DNA of 64,000 nucleotides, taken from positions 1 through 64,000 of the forward strand of contig CACMPD010000005.1 of NCBI GenBank assembly GCA_902615425.1, given 5' to 3'. Positions 34,480 through 45,383 of the stretch are shown one piece after another. Both the position numbers and the translations under genes were made by a program. Each line of letters starts with the position of its first letter. The stretch's first letter is position 1. Source of the stretch: an uncultured Pelagibacteraceae bacterium. Its GTDB lineage: Bacteria; Pseudomonadota; Alphaproteobacteria; Pelagibacterales; Pelagibacteraceae. A model generated the notes under the pieces. That model was not told the origin of the DNA and ran no database searches. It saw only the letters and a program-made list of their open reading frames with translations.

Positions 34480-34842
34480 ATGAAAAAATTAGTTTGCCAT
34501 TGTGGTGCTGTAGAAGCAGAAATTAATTTAGATGGAGATTTATCTAAAGTAATAAAATGTAATTGTTCTATTTGTAAAAGAAAAGGAGCGATCATGTCGA
34601 TGGTAAAAAATGAAGATTTTAAAATTACTAAAGGTGAAGATAAATTAAAACTTTATCAATTTCATTCAAAAGTAGCGAAACATTACTTTTGTTCTGACTG
34701 TGGGATTTACACACATCATAATCCAAGAATCAATCCGGCAATGACAGGATTTAATGTTGGTTGTATTGATGAAATAAATACTTTCGATATGAAAGAAGTT
34801 CCAGTAAACGATGGTCAAAATCATCCATTAGATAAAAAATAA
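34480..34842 (+). CDS. GFA/CENP-V zinc-domain protein
   Basis: 120 aa with the zinc-binding Mss4-like fold: VCHCGAVEAEI, the paired CNCSICKRKG and the distal HYFCSDCGIYTHHNPR. The family is named after glutathione-dependent formaldehyde-activating enzyme, but most members have unproven activity. It follows the SOUL gene with no spacer. Confidence 0.88.
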   Translation: MKKLVCHCGAVEAEINLDGDLSKVIKCNCSICKRKGAIMSMVKNEDFKITKGEDKLKLYQFHSKVAKHYFCSDCGIYTHHNPRINPAMTGFNVGCIDEINTFDMKEVPVNDGQNHPLDKK

Positions 34843-34847
34843 TTTTC

Positions 34848-35777
34848 ATGCAACAATTCAGCTTATGCTTTGGTAAGGTAAAAAAAGATTGTTTAAAGTT
34901 TATTAAATCTCAAGAAACAAAAGCAGATAAATTTAAGAATAAGGAAAGAATGATAAAGTCTTTCTTAATTCCATTATGTTTTTGGATTAGTAAAAAAGCT
35001 GATAAAAAAAGACCTTATTTTGTGGGTTTAGCAGGAGGTCAAGGTACAGGCAAAACCACAATTAGTTCACTCATAAAAATTATTTTAACAAAGTACTTTA
35101 AATTAAAGGTTTTTAGAATTTCTATAGATGATTTTTATAAAACCAGAAGAGAAAGAATTAATTTATCTAATAAAATTCACCCAATGCTTTTAACTAGAGG
35201 AGTACCAGGAACACATGATATTAATATGATGTTGAGTTTTTTTAGAAAGACAAAAAGTAGAAAATTTAAAAGGTTGAAGTTGCCAACATTTAATAAAGCA
35301 ATAGATGACCGATTTCACAAAAAGAATTGGTATGATTTAAAAGTTAGACCTGATGTAATTATTTTTGAAGGTTGGTGCGTTGGTGCAAAATCAGAAAAAA
35401 ATAAAACTTTAAAGAAAAATATCAATTCTCTGGAAAAAGCCAAAGATCAAAAACAAATTTGGAGAAAATACGTAAACCGGCAATTGAAATCAAAATACAA
35501 AAACTTATATTCTCAACTTAATTGTTTGATTTATTTAAAAGCAAAAAATTTTAGTTTGCTTCAGAAATGGAGATTGAAACAAGAGAGAAAACTTTGGGTG
35601 AAAAGTAAAATAAAATCGAATTTAAAAATAATGAGTAGAGGAGATGTCATCAATTTTATGCAGACATATCAAAGAATAACCCAGAATATGTTTAAAAATA
35701 TGCCTAAATACGCATCTATAATATTTAATCTAAATAGTAACCATCAGATCAAATCTGCAGTATATAAAAGTAAATGA
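34848..35777 (+). CDS. P-loop kinase, D-glycerate 3-kinase-like
   Basis: 309 aa. Walker A GLAGGQGTGKTTISSL, then SIDDFYKTRRERINLSNKIHPMLLTRGVPGTHDINMM and FEGWCVGAK match the GLYK/Tda10-like kinase family related to phosphoribulokinase and uridine kinase. It probably phosphorylates glycerate to 3-phosphoglycerate, a plausible route for glycolate or glycerate use. Substrate is inferred from the family only. It overlaps tolC by four bases (ATGA). Confidence 0.8.
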   Translation: MQQFSLCFGKVKKDCLKFIKSQETKADKFKNKERMIKSFLIPLCFWISKKADKKRPYFVGLAGGQGTGKTTISSLIKIILTKYFKLKVFRISIDDFYKTRRERINLSNKIHPMLLTRGVPGTHDINMMLSFFRKTKSRKFKRLKLPTFNKAIDDRFHKKNWYDLKVRPDVIIFEGWCVGAKSEKNKTLKKNINSLEKAKDQKQIWRKYVNRQLKSKYKNLYSQLNCLIYLKAKNFSLLQKWRLKQERKLWVKSKIKSNLKIMSRGDVINFMQTYQRITQNMFKNMPKYASIIFNLNSNHQIKSAVYKSK

Positions 35778-37069
35778 AAAAAATAATTTTAATTTTTTTT
35801 GGAACATTCTTTTTATCCGCTCAAGTAAATGCTGAGACCTTTTCTAGTGCTTTATCAAAAGCCTATAAAAATAATTCAGAGCTTAACGCAGAAAGAGAAA
35901 ATATTAATGTTTCTGAGCAAGATCTAAATATTGCAAGAGGATCTTATTTACCAACCATTACACTTGAGGGAACTAAAAGTCAGGAAGATACCAACAAACT
36001 TACTAATCAAAGTGGGGGAGATGCTTCAATTAGTGATGTGGATCCTTCAACAAGATCAGTTTCAATTACTCAAACTTTAATAGATTTTGGAAGAGGTGCA
36101 GATCTTGCAAAAAATAAGATAGGCATTGATCTCGCGAAAGCGAAATTATTAAAAAAAGAACAAGATATTCTATATAAAACTACCGAGGCTTACACTGGGT
36201 TAATTTCAGCAAATGAAAAGTTGGAAATTAATAGGTCAAACGTTGATCTTTTAAGTAGACAAGTTGAAACCGATAGAATTAGACTTAGTAGAGGTCAAAT
36301 TTCTTTATCAGATGTTTCTCAATCAGAATCCTCTTTAGCAGGCGCTGAGGCACAATTTATTAAAGCACAAAATGATTTATTAACTAGTAAATTAAATTAT
36401 GAAAATATTATAGGTAGCATCAATGATGTGCAATCATTGGATAAAAGTTCAATTATTAATTACGAACTTCCAGGAAATCTTAATTCAGCAATTGAGCTTT
36501 CAAAAAAAAATAATCCTGATTTAATAATTGCAAAGTTAGAGTATGAACAATCTATTAAAGATAAATCAATAGCTAAATCTGATTTAGCACCTACTGCGAA
36601 ATTATCTTTTGAAAGATCATATACTGAAGATTTAAATACAACATATGATGAGAGAGAAAAAGATACTGTTAAAGCAACTGTTTCATGGCCTTTTTTTTCA
36701 GGTGGAAAAAACATTGCTAAATATAAAAAAAATCAAAGTTTAGAAAATAGAAAAAGATTGATTTTGGATAGTGCTATAAAACAAAATCAAACTGATGTAG
36801 CTAGCGCATGGTCTAATTATCAATCTAATAGAAGTTTACTGAATTCTGTTCAATCCCAAGTTAAAGCAGCTGAAATTGCTAATGAGGGAATTACGGCTGA
36901 ATATAATAGTGGGGCAGGAAGAACAACTTTAGAGGTCATTCAATCCAACTCATTACTTTTGAATGCTCAAATTTCTTTGGCAGATTCTGAGAGAAATTAC
37001 ATTTTATCTCAGTTCAATTTGTTAAAGTCCTTAGGATTGCTAAACAGCGATTACCTGAAAATAAGATAA
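35774..37069 (+). CDS. tolC: TolC-family outer-membrane efflux channel
   Basis: 431 aa with a signal peptide (cleavage after VNA) and two homologous repeats of long coiled-coil helices and beta strands. The first repeat begins TFSSALSKAYKNNSELNAERENINVSEQDLNIARGSYLPTITLEG and the second LNSAIELSKKNNPDLIIAKLEYEQSIKDKSIAKSDLAPTAKLS. It would form the exit duct for type I secretion or RND/MFS efflux pumps encoded elsewhere. Confidence 0.92.
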   Translation: MKKIILIFFGTFFLSAQVNAETFSSALSKAYKNNSELNAERENINVSEQDLNIARGSYLPTITLEGTKSQEDTNKLTNQSGGDASISDVDPSTRSVSITQTLIDFGRGADLAKNKIGIDLAKAKLLKKEQDILYKTTEAYTGLISANEKLEINRSNVDLLSRQVETDRIRLSRGQISLSDVSQSESSLAGAEAQFIKAQNDLLTSKLNYENIIGSINDVQSLDKSSIINYELPGNLNSAIELSKKNNPDLIIAKLEYEQSIKDKSIAKSDLAPTAKLSFERSYTEDLNTTYDEREKDTVKATVSWPFFSGGKNIAKYKKNQSLENRKRLILDSAIKQNQTDVASAWSNYQSNRSLLNSVQSQVKAAEIANEGITAEYNSGAGRTTLEVIQSNSLLLNAQISLADSERNYILSQFNLLKSLGLLNSDYLKIR

Positions 37070-37110
37070 TTATTGGTTTTTTGAAGAAAAATAAAATATC
37101 TTGCCAATGA

Positions 37111-37125
37111 GAACAAAATGTGTAC
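37111..37125 (+). promoter_or_regulatory. Candidate LexA box before recA (one mismatch)
   Basis: GAACAAAATGTGTAC, read as GAAC-N7-GTAC, matches the GAAC-N7-GAAC form of the alphaproteobacterial SOS box with a single mismatch. It lies 49 bases before the recA start, a normal operator position. The perfect box at umuD in the same window makes LexA control plausible. Confidence 0.5.
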
Positions 37126-37174
37126 ATTTACTATATGATTCGAGTGTTAAAAAAAGCAAGAAAAGAGGCAAAAA

Positions 37175-38323
37175 ATGACAAAAAATAACTTAAAAGTAGT
37201 TAAATCTACGAAAGATCAAGAATTGGATATTAAAGAAAAAAATAAAGCATTAGATGCTGCGATTAGCCAGATAACTGACAATTTTGGAAAAGGTTCAGTT
37301 ATGAAGCTGGGCGAAAAAAGAGCGATGGATATCGAGTCGATATCTACAGGTTCTTTAAGTTTAGATTTAGCTTTAGGAATAGGTGGTTTACCTAAAGGAA
37401 GAATTATTGAGGTTTATGGACCAGAGAGTTCTGGAAAAACAACATTAGCATTACAAGTAGTTGCTGAAGCCCAAAAAGCGGGTGGAATTTGTGCATTCGT
37501 TGATGCAGAGCATGCTTTAGATCCAGTCTATGCAAAAAAATTAGGAGTGAATACTGAAGAGCTTTTAATTTCTCAACCAGATGCAGGTGAGCAAGCTTTA
37601 GAAATCGCTGATACGTTAGTAAAATCAGGCTCTATTTCAGTTATCGTAATTGACTCTGTTGCAGCTTTAACTCCAAAAGCTGAAATTGAAGGTGAGATGG
37701 GTGATCATCATGTTGGTCTTCAATCAAGATTAATGAGTCAGGCTTTAAGAAAATTAACTGGTTCAATTTCAAATACAAACACAATGATGATTTTCATTAA
37801 CCAAATTAGAATGAAAATTGGAGTTATGTTTGGAAGTCCAGAAACAACATCAGGTGGAAATGCGTTGAAGTTTTATTCATCTGTAAGAATGGATATTAGA
37901 AGAATTGGTGCTATCAAGGATAAAGACGAAATTATTGGAAATACCACAAGAGTAAAAGTAGTTAAGAATAAAGTTGCACCACCATTTAAAGTTGTTGAGT
38001 TTGACTTAATGTATGGCAGAGGAATTAGTAAAATGGGTGAGTTAGTTGACCTAGGTGCTAAAGCTGACATTATTGAAAAATCAGGAGCATGGTATGCTTA
38101 TAAGGGTGAAAAAATAGGCCAAGGTAGAGAAAACGCAAAAACTTATCTTGCTCAAAATCCTAAAGTCGCTGCAGAAATAGAAATGGCAATTAGAGAAAAA
38201 GCAGGTGTGATTTCAAAGAAAATTGAAGGAAATCCATTAAGTCCTGAAAAAATTGAAAAAGAGAAGAAAGTAGCTGAAAAAGAAGAGGCTGCAAAAGAAG
38301 CTACTCCTTCTAAAAAGAACTGA
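37175..38323 (+). CDS. recA: RecA recombinase
   Basis: Strand-exchange protein and SOS co-protease. Walker [14 protein letters not shown], the signature [14 protein letters not shown] and DNA-binding loop L2 ([25 protein letters not shown]) are intact. 382 aa, with about 40 extra residues of Lys/Glu/Ala-rich C-terminal tail that may tune DNA binding. A terminator hairpin follows. A 23-codon upstream frame ends over its start. Confidence 0.98.
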   Translation: MTKNNLKVVKSTKDQELDIKEKNKALDAAISQITDNFGKGSVMKLGEKRAMDIESISTGSLSLDLALGIGGLPKGRIIEVYGPESSGKTTLALQVVAEAQKAGGICAFVDAEHALDPVYAKKLGVNTEELLISQPDAGEQALEIADTLVKSGSISVIVIDSVAALTPKAEIEGEMGDHHVGLQSRLMSQALRKLTGSISNTNTMMIFINQIRMKIGVMFGSPETTSGGNALKFYSSVRMDIRRIGAIKDKDEIIGNTTRVKVVKNKVAPPFKVVEFDLMYGRGISKMGELVDLGAKADIIEKSGAWYAYKGEKIGQGRENAKTYLAQNPKVAAEIEMAIREKAGVISKKIEGNPLSPEKIEKEKKVAEKEEAAKEATPSKKN

Positions 38324-38348
38324 AATTAAAGGTCATCTTTAAATTATA

Positions 38349-38373
38349 AAAGGCGCTTGTTATAAGCGCCTTT
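38349..38373 (+). terminator. Hairpin terminator after recA
   Basis: Perfect 10-bp stem AAAGGCGCTT/AAGCGCCTTT with a 5-base loop, 26 bases after the recA stop. The T-run is only three bases and is followed by CCCCC, so termination may be partial, with some read-through to alaS. Confidence 0.75.
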
Positions 38374-38423
38374 CCCCCTTTATCCCTAACTAGACATAGA
38401 ATAAAAAAGCTGTATTTTAAAGT

Positions 38424-41090
38424 ATGGCGGATAAATCATTAAATGAAATAAGAAGTACGTTCTTAAAATATTTTGAAAAGAATGATCATAAGATTGTTGA
38501 GTCTAGTAATTTAGTTCCAAATAATGATCCGACATTAATGTTTGCCAATTCTGGAATGGTTCAGTTCAAGAACGTATTTACTGGTTTAGAAAAAAGAGAT
38601 TATCAAAGAGCAACCACTTCTCAAAAATGTGTCAGGGCAGGAGGTAAACATAATGATTTAGAAAATGTTGGTTACACTCCAAGACATCATACTTTTTTTG
38701 AAATGTTGGGAAATTTTTCTTTCGGTGACTATTTTAAAGAAAGAGGAATTGAACTTGCATGGAATTTAATCACTAAAGATTTTGGTTTAGATAAAAATAG
38801 ACTTTACGTAACAGTTTTTCATGAAGATGATGAAGCCTTCAATTTCTGGAAGAAAATAGCGGGTTTTAGCGATGATAGAATTATCAGAATTTCAACATCA
38901 GATAATTTCTGGTCAATGGGTGAAACAGGTCCTTGTGGACCTTGCTCAGAAATATTCTACGATCATGGTGATCATTTAAAAGGTGGTTTACCCGGAACAA
39001 AGGATCAAGATGGAGATCGTTTTATTGAAATTTGGAACTTGGTATTTATGCAATATGAACAAGTTTCAAAAGATAAAAGAATAGATTTACCCAAACCATC
39101 TGTAGATACCGGAATGGGATTGGAGAGAATAGCTGCTCTTTTACAAGGCACACACGACAATTATCAAACTGATCATTTTAAAAAATTAATTAGTTCGATA
39201 TCAGATGTAACTAAAGTTAAACAAGCTGATAATAATATATCAAGTTTTAGAGTAATTGCTGATCACTTAAGAGCAAGTTCATTTCTTTTAGCTGAAGGTG
39301 TTCTACCGTCTAATGAGGGTCGTGGATATGTCTTAAGAAGAATTATGAGAAGAGGTATGAGGCATTCTCATTTACTAGGATCGAAAGAACCTATTTTTTA
39401 TAAAATTTTTGAGTCTTTAAAAAATGAAATGTCTAGAAATTATCCAGAGCTGGAGCGATCCAAATCTTTGATAACAGAAACATTAAAAATGGAAGAGGAA
39501 AAATTTTTAGTTTTACTTGATCGAGGAATTAAAATTCTGAATGATGAAATTTCAAAAATTGATAAAGTGTTGCCAGGTGAAGTAGGATTTAAATTATATG
39601 ATACTTATGGTTTTCCATTAGATCTCACAGAAGATATTTTAAAAAATAAATCATTAAAAGTTGATCATGAAAAATTTGATCTGTTGATGAAAAAAAGCAA
39701 AGAACTTGCAAAAAAAAATTGGAAAGGATCTGGGGACAGCTCAGAGGAAGCAATTTGGTTTTCAATTAAAGATAAAACTGGTCCTACAGAATTTTTGGGT
39801 TACGAGTCTAATCAATCTGAGGGAGTAGTGTTAAATTTAATTAAAAACAACCAGGAGTCAAAATCATTAGCTACTGGAGAAGAAGGAATGATTATAACTA
39901 ATCAAACTCCTTTTTATGGTGAGTCAGGAGGACAACTTGGAGATAAAGGCACAATAGTTTCTGGCAATTCAGTTTTTGAAGTTGAGGATACACAAAAAAA
40001 ACTTGGAGATTTATTTGTTCATTATGGATCAGTTAAAACTGGAGAAATTAAAATTAATGATGTAGTTGAAATGAAAATTGATATTGAGAGAAGAGACAAT
40101 TTAAAAGCTTATCATTCTGCAACTCACTTACTTCATGAGTCTTTAAGAAGAACTTTAGGTAAGCACGTGATGCAAAAGGGATCATTAGTTGCACCAGATC
40201 GTTTGAGGTTTGACTTTAGTCACATGAAACCAATTACTAATGAGGAATTAGAGACAATAGATAAATTAGTTAACGAATATGTTAAAAATGGTTCTGAAGT
40301 GACCACAAGAATTATGACACCTAAAGCTGCAATAGAAAAGGGAGCGCTAGCTTTTTTTGGTGAAAAATATGGTGAAGAAGTTCGTGTCGTTTCAATGGGT
40401 AAGGAAAAAGATGCTTATTTTTCAACAGAATTATGCGGTGGAACCCATGTAAAAAACACCGGAGATATTGGAAAATTTAAAACAGTCAGTCAATCATCTA
40501 TTGCTGCAGGAGTAAGAAGAGTTGAAGCTTTAAGAGACAAACAGCTTGAGGATTTTATTAAGAATAAAGAAAAGCTCTCAACTTTATCTGTACAAAAAGA
40601 TGAGGAGACTATCAAAGATTTGTCATCATTAATAATCAAACTTGGAGGTAAACCGAAAGTTGATAATAAAGATTTAAAAGAAATTATAAAAAATCTTTCA
40701 AAACAACTTGAACAGTTAAATGTTAACTCGGTTCTTCAAGATAAAACAAAAAATATTATTAATGACCAAAAAATAAAGGATATAAAAGTTCGATTTCAAA
40801 AAGTTCAAGATTTACCTCCTAAAGATTTGAGAAAATTAGTTGATAGTGGAAAAAAAGAACTTGGTGATGGGATTGTAATTGTTTTTGCAAGTAGTGAAGA
40901 TAAAGTTGGTTTAGGAGTTGGTATTACTGAAAAGCTAGTTGATAAATATGATGCCGTAAAATTCGCAAAATTAGGTTCAGAAATTATTGGTGGCAAAGGT
41001 GGGGGTGGTCGAAAAGATTTTGCCCAAGCAGGGGGACAGGATAAAAACAAAATTGATGAGGCTTTTGAAAAACTAAAGGCTTTAATTTAG
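38424..41090 (+). CDS. alaS: Alanyl-tRNA synthetase
   Basis: Charges tRNA-Ala and edits Ser/Gly mischarging. The N-terminal class II catalytic core ([27 protein letters not shown]), the editing-domain zinc motifs [12 protein letters not shown] and [15 protein letters not shown], and the C-terminal DHHA1 domain ([19 protein letters not shown]) are all present. 888 aa, full length. Its end overlaps the convergent icd gene by 9 bases. Confidence 0.98.
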   Translation: MADKSLNEIRSTFLKYFEKNDHKIVESSNLVPNNDPTLMFANSGMVQFKNVFTGLEKRDYQRATTSQKCVRAGGKHNDLENVGYTPRHHTFFEMLGNFSFGDYFKERGIELAWNLITKDFGLDKNRLYVTVFHEDDEAFNFWKKIAGFSDDRIIRISTSDNFWSMGETGPCGPCSEIFYDHGDHLKGGLPGTKDQDGDRFIEIWNLVFMQYEQVSKDKRIDLPKPSVDTGMGLERIAALLQGTHDNYQTDHFKKLISSISDVTKVKQADNNISSFRVIADHLRASSFLLAEGVLPSNEGRGYVLRRIMRRGMRHSHLLGSKEPIFYKIFESLKNEMSRNYPELERSKSLITETLKMEEEKFLVLLDRGIKILNDEISKIDKVLPGEVGFKLYDTYGFPLDLTEDILKNKSLKVDHEKFDLLMKKSKELAKKNWKGSGDSSEEAIWFSIKDKTGPTEFLGYESNQSEGVVLNLIKNNQESKSLATGEEGMIITNQTPFYGESGGQLGDKGTIVSGNSVFEVEDTQKKLGDLFVHYGSVKTGEIKINDVVEMKIDIERRDNLKAYHSATHLLHESLRRTLGKHVMQKGSLVAPDRLRFDFSHMKPITNEELETIDKLVNEYVKNGSEVTTRIMTPKAAIEKGALAFFGEKYGEEVRVVSMGKEKDAYFSTELCGGTHVKNTGDIGKFKTVSQSSIAAGVRRVEALRDKQLEDFIKNKEKLSTLSVQKDEETIKDLSSLIIKLGGKPKVDNKDLKEIIKNLSKQLEQLNVNSVLQDKTKNIINDQKIKDIKVRFQKVQDLPPKDLRKLVDSGKKELGDGIVIVFASSEDKVGLGVGITEKLVDKYDAVKFAKLGSEIIGGKGGGGRKDFAQAGGQDKNKIDEAFEKLKALI

Positions 41091-42296
41091 CTTCTGTTTA
41101 AGATTGTTATCAATTACATCCAGAAATTGATTGGTTGTTAAATATTTGCTTGAAGGTCCAACCAATATTGCAAGATCTTTTGTCATAGAGCCATTTTCAA
41201 CACTTTCAATACAAACTTTTTCAATTGTATTTGCAAATTTGATAAGTTCCTCATTACCATCAAGTTTTCCTCTATGTGCTAATCCTCTTGTCCATGCAAA
41301 AATTGAAGCAATTGGATTTGTGGAAGTTTCTTTACCTTGTTGGTGCATTCTATAATGTCTAGTTACTGTTCCGTGAGCTGCTTCTGCCTCCATTATTTTT
41401 CCATCAGGTGTAAGCAGTGTACTGGTCATTAAACCAAGTGAGCCATATCCTTGAGCCATGGTATCTGATTGGACATCACCATCATAATTTTTACATGCCC
41501 ATATATACTTGCCGCTCCATTTCATTGCACATGCTACCATGTCGTCAATTAATCTGTGTTCATAATTAATTTTTGCATCCTCAAATTTTTTTTTGAATTC
41601 TTTATTATAAACCTCTTCAAATATATCTTTAAATCTTCCATCATATTTTTTTAGAATTGTATTCTTAGTTGATAAGTAAACTGGCCAATTCTTAATTAAT
41701 CCATAACTAAAACAGGATCTTGCGAAATCCTCGATTGATTTATCTAAATTATACATTGAGAGTGCAACACCTGGACCGGTAAAATTAAATACTTCATATT
41801 TAATTTCATCTTTACCATCTTCAGAAGTCCATTTTACTTCCATCTTACCTTTGCCAGGCACTTTGAAATCTGTTGCTCTATATTGATCTCCAAATGCATG
41901 CCTTCCGATCACTACTGGGTCTGACCAAGAGGGTACAAGTTTTGGAATGTTAGAACAAATTATGGGTTCTCTAAATACAGTTCCTCCAATGATATTTCTA
42001 ATAGTTCCATTTGGAGATCTCCACATTTTCTTCAATTTAAATTCTTCAACTCTTGCTTCATCTGGAGTTATGGTTGCACATTTGATACCGACACCAATTT
42101 TTTTAATTGCATTAGCAGAGTCGATAGTGATTTGATCATCAGAGTCATCTCTACTTTTCATTCCTAAATCATAATATTCGATGCCAAGATCTAAATACGG
42201 AAGTATCAATTTTTTCTTGATAAATTCCCAGATTATTCTGGTCATTTCATCGCCATCTAACTCTACTATTGGGTTTTTAACGCTAATTTTGCTCAC
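41082..42296 (-). CDS. icd: NADP-dependent isocitrate dehydrogenase
   Basis: TCA-cycle enzyme of the eukaryote-like homodimeric type (404 aa), typical for Alphaproteobacteria. [16 protein letters not shown] at the N-terminus, [19 protein letters not shown] and [25 protein letters not shown] are family hallmarks. The NADP-binding [11 protein letters not shown] segment is present, supporting NADP use. Confidence 0.96.
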   Translation of the reverse strand: MSKISVKNPIVELDGDEMTRIIWEFIKKKLILPYLDLGIEYYDLGMKSRDDSDDQITIDSANAIKKIGVGIKCATITPDEARVEEFKLKKMWRSPNGTIRNIIGGTVFREPIICSNIPKLVPSWSDPVVIGRHAFGDQYRATDFKVPGKGKMEVKWTSEDGKDEIKYEVFNFTGPGVALSMYNLDKSIEDFARSCFSYGLIKNWPVYLSTKNTILKKYDGRFKDIFEEVYNKEFKKKFEDAKINYEHRLIDDMVACAMKWSGKYIWACKNYDGDVQSDTMAQGYGSLGLMTSTLLTPDGKIMEAEAAHGTVTRHYRMHQQGKETSTNPIASIFAWTRGLAHRGKLDGNEELIKFANTIEKVCIESVENGSMTKDLAILVGPSSKYLTTNQFLDVIDNNLKQKLN

Positions 42297-42370
42297 TTAT
42301 ATTTTTATCTTAATAATTGAATTTCGCGATTTTATATACATATTAATGACAAATTATCAAATAGAAGAAT

Positions 42371-43018
42371 ATGTTTAGTAAGATATTTCCAAAAATTCAC
42401 GCTGAAGGTTATAAATTTTTAGTTATAGCCGGAGTAATCACAATAGTATTATATATTTTTAGTAATTTCTTAGGTCTTATTGGTTTGGTCTTAACTATTT
42501 GGGTTTATTATTTTTTTAGAGATCCGGAGAGAGTTATTATCGATAATGATAATTATCTTGTTAGTCCAGCAGATGGTGAGGTGATTAAAGTTGAAGAAGT
42601 TGATGGGCCTAAAGAACTTGGTCTAGAGAATAAAAAATTTAAAAAGATTAGTGTTTTCATGAATGTTTTTGATTGTCATGTAAACAGAACTCCATGTGCA
42701 GGGAAGATTGAGGAAATCTTATATAAGCCAGGCAAGTTTGTAAATGCTTCATTAGATAAAGCAAGTGAGGATAATGAAAGAAATTACTTTAAAATTAAAG
42801 ACCCCCACAACAATGACATTATAGTCGTTCAAATAGCTGGACTGGTTGCACGAAGAATAGTTTGTGAGTCAAATAAAGATCAAGAGTTGAAACAAGGAGA
42901 TCGTATTGGCATGATACGATTTGGTAGTAGAGCTGATATATATTATGAAAATTATGAGCCACTTGTAAAAGTTGGCCAAAAAGCTATTTCAGGTGAGACA
43001 CTATTTGCAAAAAAATAA
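42371..43018 (+). CDS. psd: Phosphatidylserine decarboxylase, short form
   Basis: Makes phosphatidylethanolamine. 215 aa, the short alphaproteobacterial/archaeal-type form. A membrane segment (FLVIAGVITIVLYIFSNFLGLIGLVLTIWVYYFF) is followed by SPADGEVIKVEE, VFMNVFDCHVNRTPCAGKI and the self-cleavage site RFGSRADIY, where the Gly-Ser bond yields the pyruvoyl cofactor. One base separates it from pssA, so both steps of PE synthesis are coupled. Confidence 0.95.
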   Translation: MFSKIFPKIHAEGYKFLVIAGVITIVLYIFSNFLGLIGLVLTIWVYYFFRDPERVIIDNDNYLVSPADGEVIKVEEVDGPKELGLENKKFKKISVFMNVFDCHVNRTPCAGKIEEILYKPGKFVNASLDKASEDNERNYFKIKDPHNNDIIVVQIAGLVARRIVCESNKDQELKQGDRIGMIRFGSRADIYYENYEPLVKVGQKAISGETLFAKK

Positions 43019-43019
43019 T

Positions 43020-43823
43020 ATGGAACAAAAAAAACCAAATTTTAAAATTGTAGCAGATAAAAAAAGCGCAAGAATGATTTTACCAAATATGTTAACCCTG
43101 ATGGGCGTATGTATTGGTTTAAGTTCAATTCGATTTGCTTTGGACGGTAGATTTGAAATAGCAATTATTGCAATAATTTTTGCTGCTTTGATTGATGGCT
43201 TAGATGGAAGAATAGCAAGGCTTATAAAAGGAACCTCAAAGGTTGGAAAAGAATTAGATTCTTTGACGGATGTAATAAGTTTTGGGGTTGCTCCAGCATT
43301 CATTATGTATTTCTGGAAATTAAATACCTTAGGTCGATTTGGATGGTTATTATGTTTAGTTTATGTAATTTGTGTTGCTTTAAGATTAGCAAGATTTAAT
43401 GTTAATTCTAATCAAGAACCTTCCTGGAAAGATAACTTTTTTGAAGGAGTACCGTCTCCAGCAGGTGCTATATTATTATTAACTCCGCTAATAATAAGCC
43501 TTAGTGGTTTTGATTATATTCAGCTAAATTTTAATATCATTGTTCCGGTATTTTTTGTGGCAACATCATTGCTTCTAATTAGTAAATTTCCAAGTTATTC
43601 ATTTAAAAAAATAGTCATACCAAGAAAGACAACAATATTTTTATTATTTGGCATAGTTCTATTTTTTGGACTATTGTTAGTTTATACATTTAATGTAATT
43701 GCAATAAGTTCTTTAGTTTATGTGCTTTTATTACCAATTAGCTTTTTTCATTTTCAAAAACTAAAAAAACAACATGAAAATGACAAAATTCAAGAGGATG
43801 ATGATCTTGAAGACATACTTTAA
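43020..43823 (+). CDS. pssA: CDP-diacylglycerol-serine O-phosphatidyltransferase
   Basis: Polytopic membrane enzyme that makes phosphatidylserine for the adjacent Psd. The CDP-alcohol phosphatidyltransferase signature DGLDGRIARLIKGTSKVGKELDSLTD is intact. The track start at 42972 lies inside psd; the ATG at 43020 is preferred (MEQKKPNFKIV, 267 aa). The acidic C-terminus EDDDLEDIL is unusual. Its stop overlaps the next start (TAATG). Confidence 0.94.
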   Translation: MEQKKPNFKIVADKKSARMILPNMLTLMGVCIGLSSIRFALDGRFEIAIIAIIFAALIDGLDGRIARLIKGTSKVGKELDSLTDVISFGVAPAFIMYFWKLNTLGRFGWLLCLVYVICVALRLARFNVNSNQEPSWKDNFFEGVPSPAGAILLLTPLIISLSGFDYIQLNFNIIVPVFFVATSLLLISKFPSYSFKKIVIPRKTTIFLLFGIVLFFGLLLVYTFNVIAISSLVYVLLLPISFFHFQKLKKQHENDKIQEDDDLEDIL

Positions 43824-44734
43824 TGAAAAAAAACACAATAGTTTCTCTTGCTGATGCTAACTATTTTCCTTTATTAGAGGAATTAATAAATTCTATAAAA
43901 AGATTCAAAGAAAGTGAGAATGTTGCGATCTGTATTTTAGATGCAGGCTTGAACAAAGATCAAAAAGAAAAATTATCTACCAAAGTAGATGAAATTAAAT
44001 CTGCAGAGTGGGATATTGAAGTTCCTCAATCTAAAGTTAAAGAAAAGGAATGGCTTAAAAGCCAAGTTTCAAGAGCATTTTTACCTAAATATTTCCCAAA
44101 CTATGAAAAATATTTGTGGATTGATTGTGATGCTTGGGTAAATGATTGGAGTTCTGTTGAGCTTTATTTTCAAGCTTGCGACAATGGTAAGTTGGGTATT
44201 ACACAAACAATAGGACCAGGTTACAAGATTACGTCAAAAGTAAATTGGTTATTTGGAAAATTAGCAATAATCAAATCCCAGAATTTTAAACATGCAATAA
44301 AATCAAAAATTGGTGCTGATAAAGCTAGAAAACTTGCTTTTGCTCCACATATTAATATTGGCGTGTTTTCTTTGGAAAAAAACTCAAAAGGGTGGAGTTT
44401 GTGGCAAAAAAATTTATCAGAAACACTAAAGGCTGGGAATATTTTTGGTTCTGAAGGATTAGCAATTAATATGTCCGTTTATATTGATGATCTTAAAACA
44501 GAATTTTTACCCTTAAATTGTAATTGGATCACTAGCAATCTTTTACCAAAATATGATGAAAATCAAAAAACATTTGTAGAACCTTATCTTCCCAATTACA
44601 AAATAGGCATAATGCATCTTGCAGCTGGAATATGGCAAGATGGTAAAGATATGCGGGTAGATAAAAGTATAAAGATAGAATTAGAAACTTTAGACAATAA
44701 AAAGATTAATAAAAGTTTAAGATTTGATACTTAG
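43823..44734 (+). CDS. GT8-like glycosyltransferase, putative
   Basis: 303 aa. It opens with a Rossmann-like strand (NTIVSLADANYFPLLEELINSIKRF). The DxD metal motif is in YLWIDCDAWVNDW, as in GT-A retaining transferases that take up UDP-sugars. The segments APHINIGVFSL and EGLAINMSVYIDDLKTEFLPLNCNW resemble the acceptor side of GT8-like proteins. No membrane helix. The acceptor is unknown; position after PE synthesis genes is suggestive of envelope work but not proof. Confidence 0.65.
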   Translation: MKKNTIVSLADANYFPLLEELINSIKRFKESENVAICILDAGLNKDQKEKLSTKVDEIKSAEWDIEVPQSKVKEKEWLKSQVSRAFLPKYFPNYEKYLWIDCDAWVNDWSSVELYFQACDNGKLGITQTIGPGYKITSKVNWLFGKLAIIKSQNFKHAIKSKIGADKARKLAFAPHINIGVFSLEKNSKGWSLWQKNLSETLKAGNIFGSEGLAINMSVYIDDLKTEFLPLNCNWITSNLLPKYDENQKTFVEPYLPNYKIGIMHLAAGIWQDGKDMRVDKSIKIELETLDNKKINKSLRFDT

Positions 44735-45346
44735 TTGAAAAAAAATAAAATTTCAAAAAATTGGATTAATAAACAAAGAAGAGATACTTATGTTCGTCAA
44801 TCCAAAGTGGATGGTTATAGAGCTAGATCGGCATATAAATTAATTGAAATTGATGAAAAGTTTAAAGTTTTTAAGGGTGGAATTTCTGTAATAGATATTG
44901 GTGCTGCACCTGGAAGTTGGTCTCAATATGCTTCAAAAGTTGTAAAAAATGGGACTATTATCTCAATAGATTTAAAAAAAATGGAAAAAATTAATAACAC
45001 TATTCAAATTGAGGGTGATTTCACAGAGTCCAATATTCAAGCGAAAATAAAAAATAATCTTCACAATCCAGTTGATGTGGTTATGTCTGATATGGCAGTA
45101 AATACGACTGGAATAAAAGATGTTGATGCAATTCAAACTGGAGAGTTGTGTAAAGAGGCAATGGTATTTTCAAAAGATGTAATATCTGAAAAGGGTATTT
45201 TTATTGCTAAAATCTTTATGGGTAGATCTTTTAATGAAATTGTCGCACTAGGAAAAAAAATTTTTAAAGAAGTAAAGGTTTTTAAACCTAAGTCAAGTCG
45301 CAAAGATTCTAAAGAGAGTTTTATTATTTGTAAAAATCTTAGATAG
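44735..45346 (+). CDS. rlmE: RlmE, 23S rRNA 2'-O-ribose methyltransferase (FtsJ/RrmJ)
   Basis: Methylates U2552 of 23S rRNA late in 50S assembly. TTG start, with no spacer after the glycosyltransferase. SAM-binding motif VIDIGAAPGSWSQYA, the catalytic K-D-K-E set (KSKVDGYRARSAYK, SDMAVNTTG, AKIFMG, KESFIICK) and the normal 203-aa length support the call. Confidence 0.94.
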   Translation: MKKNKISKNWINKQRRDTYVRQSKVDGYRARSAYKLIEIDEKFKVFKGGISVIDIGAAPGSWSQYASKVVKNGTIISIDLKKMEKINNTIQIEGDFTESNIQAKIKNNLHNPVDVVMSDMAVNTTGIKDVDAIQTGELCKEAMVFSKDVISEKGIFIAKIFMGRSFNEIVALGKKIFKEVKVFKPKSSRKDSKESFIICKNLR

Positions 45347-45383
45347 ACACTTTTAATTTAAAAGGAATCATATATAAAAGATT

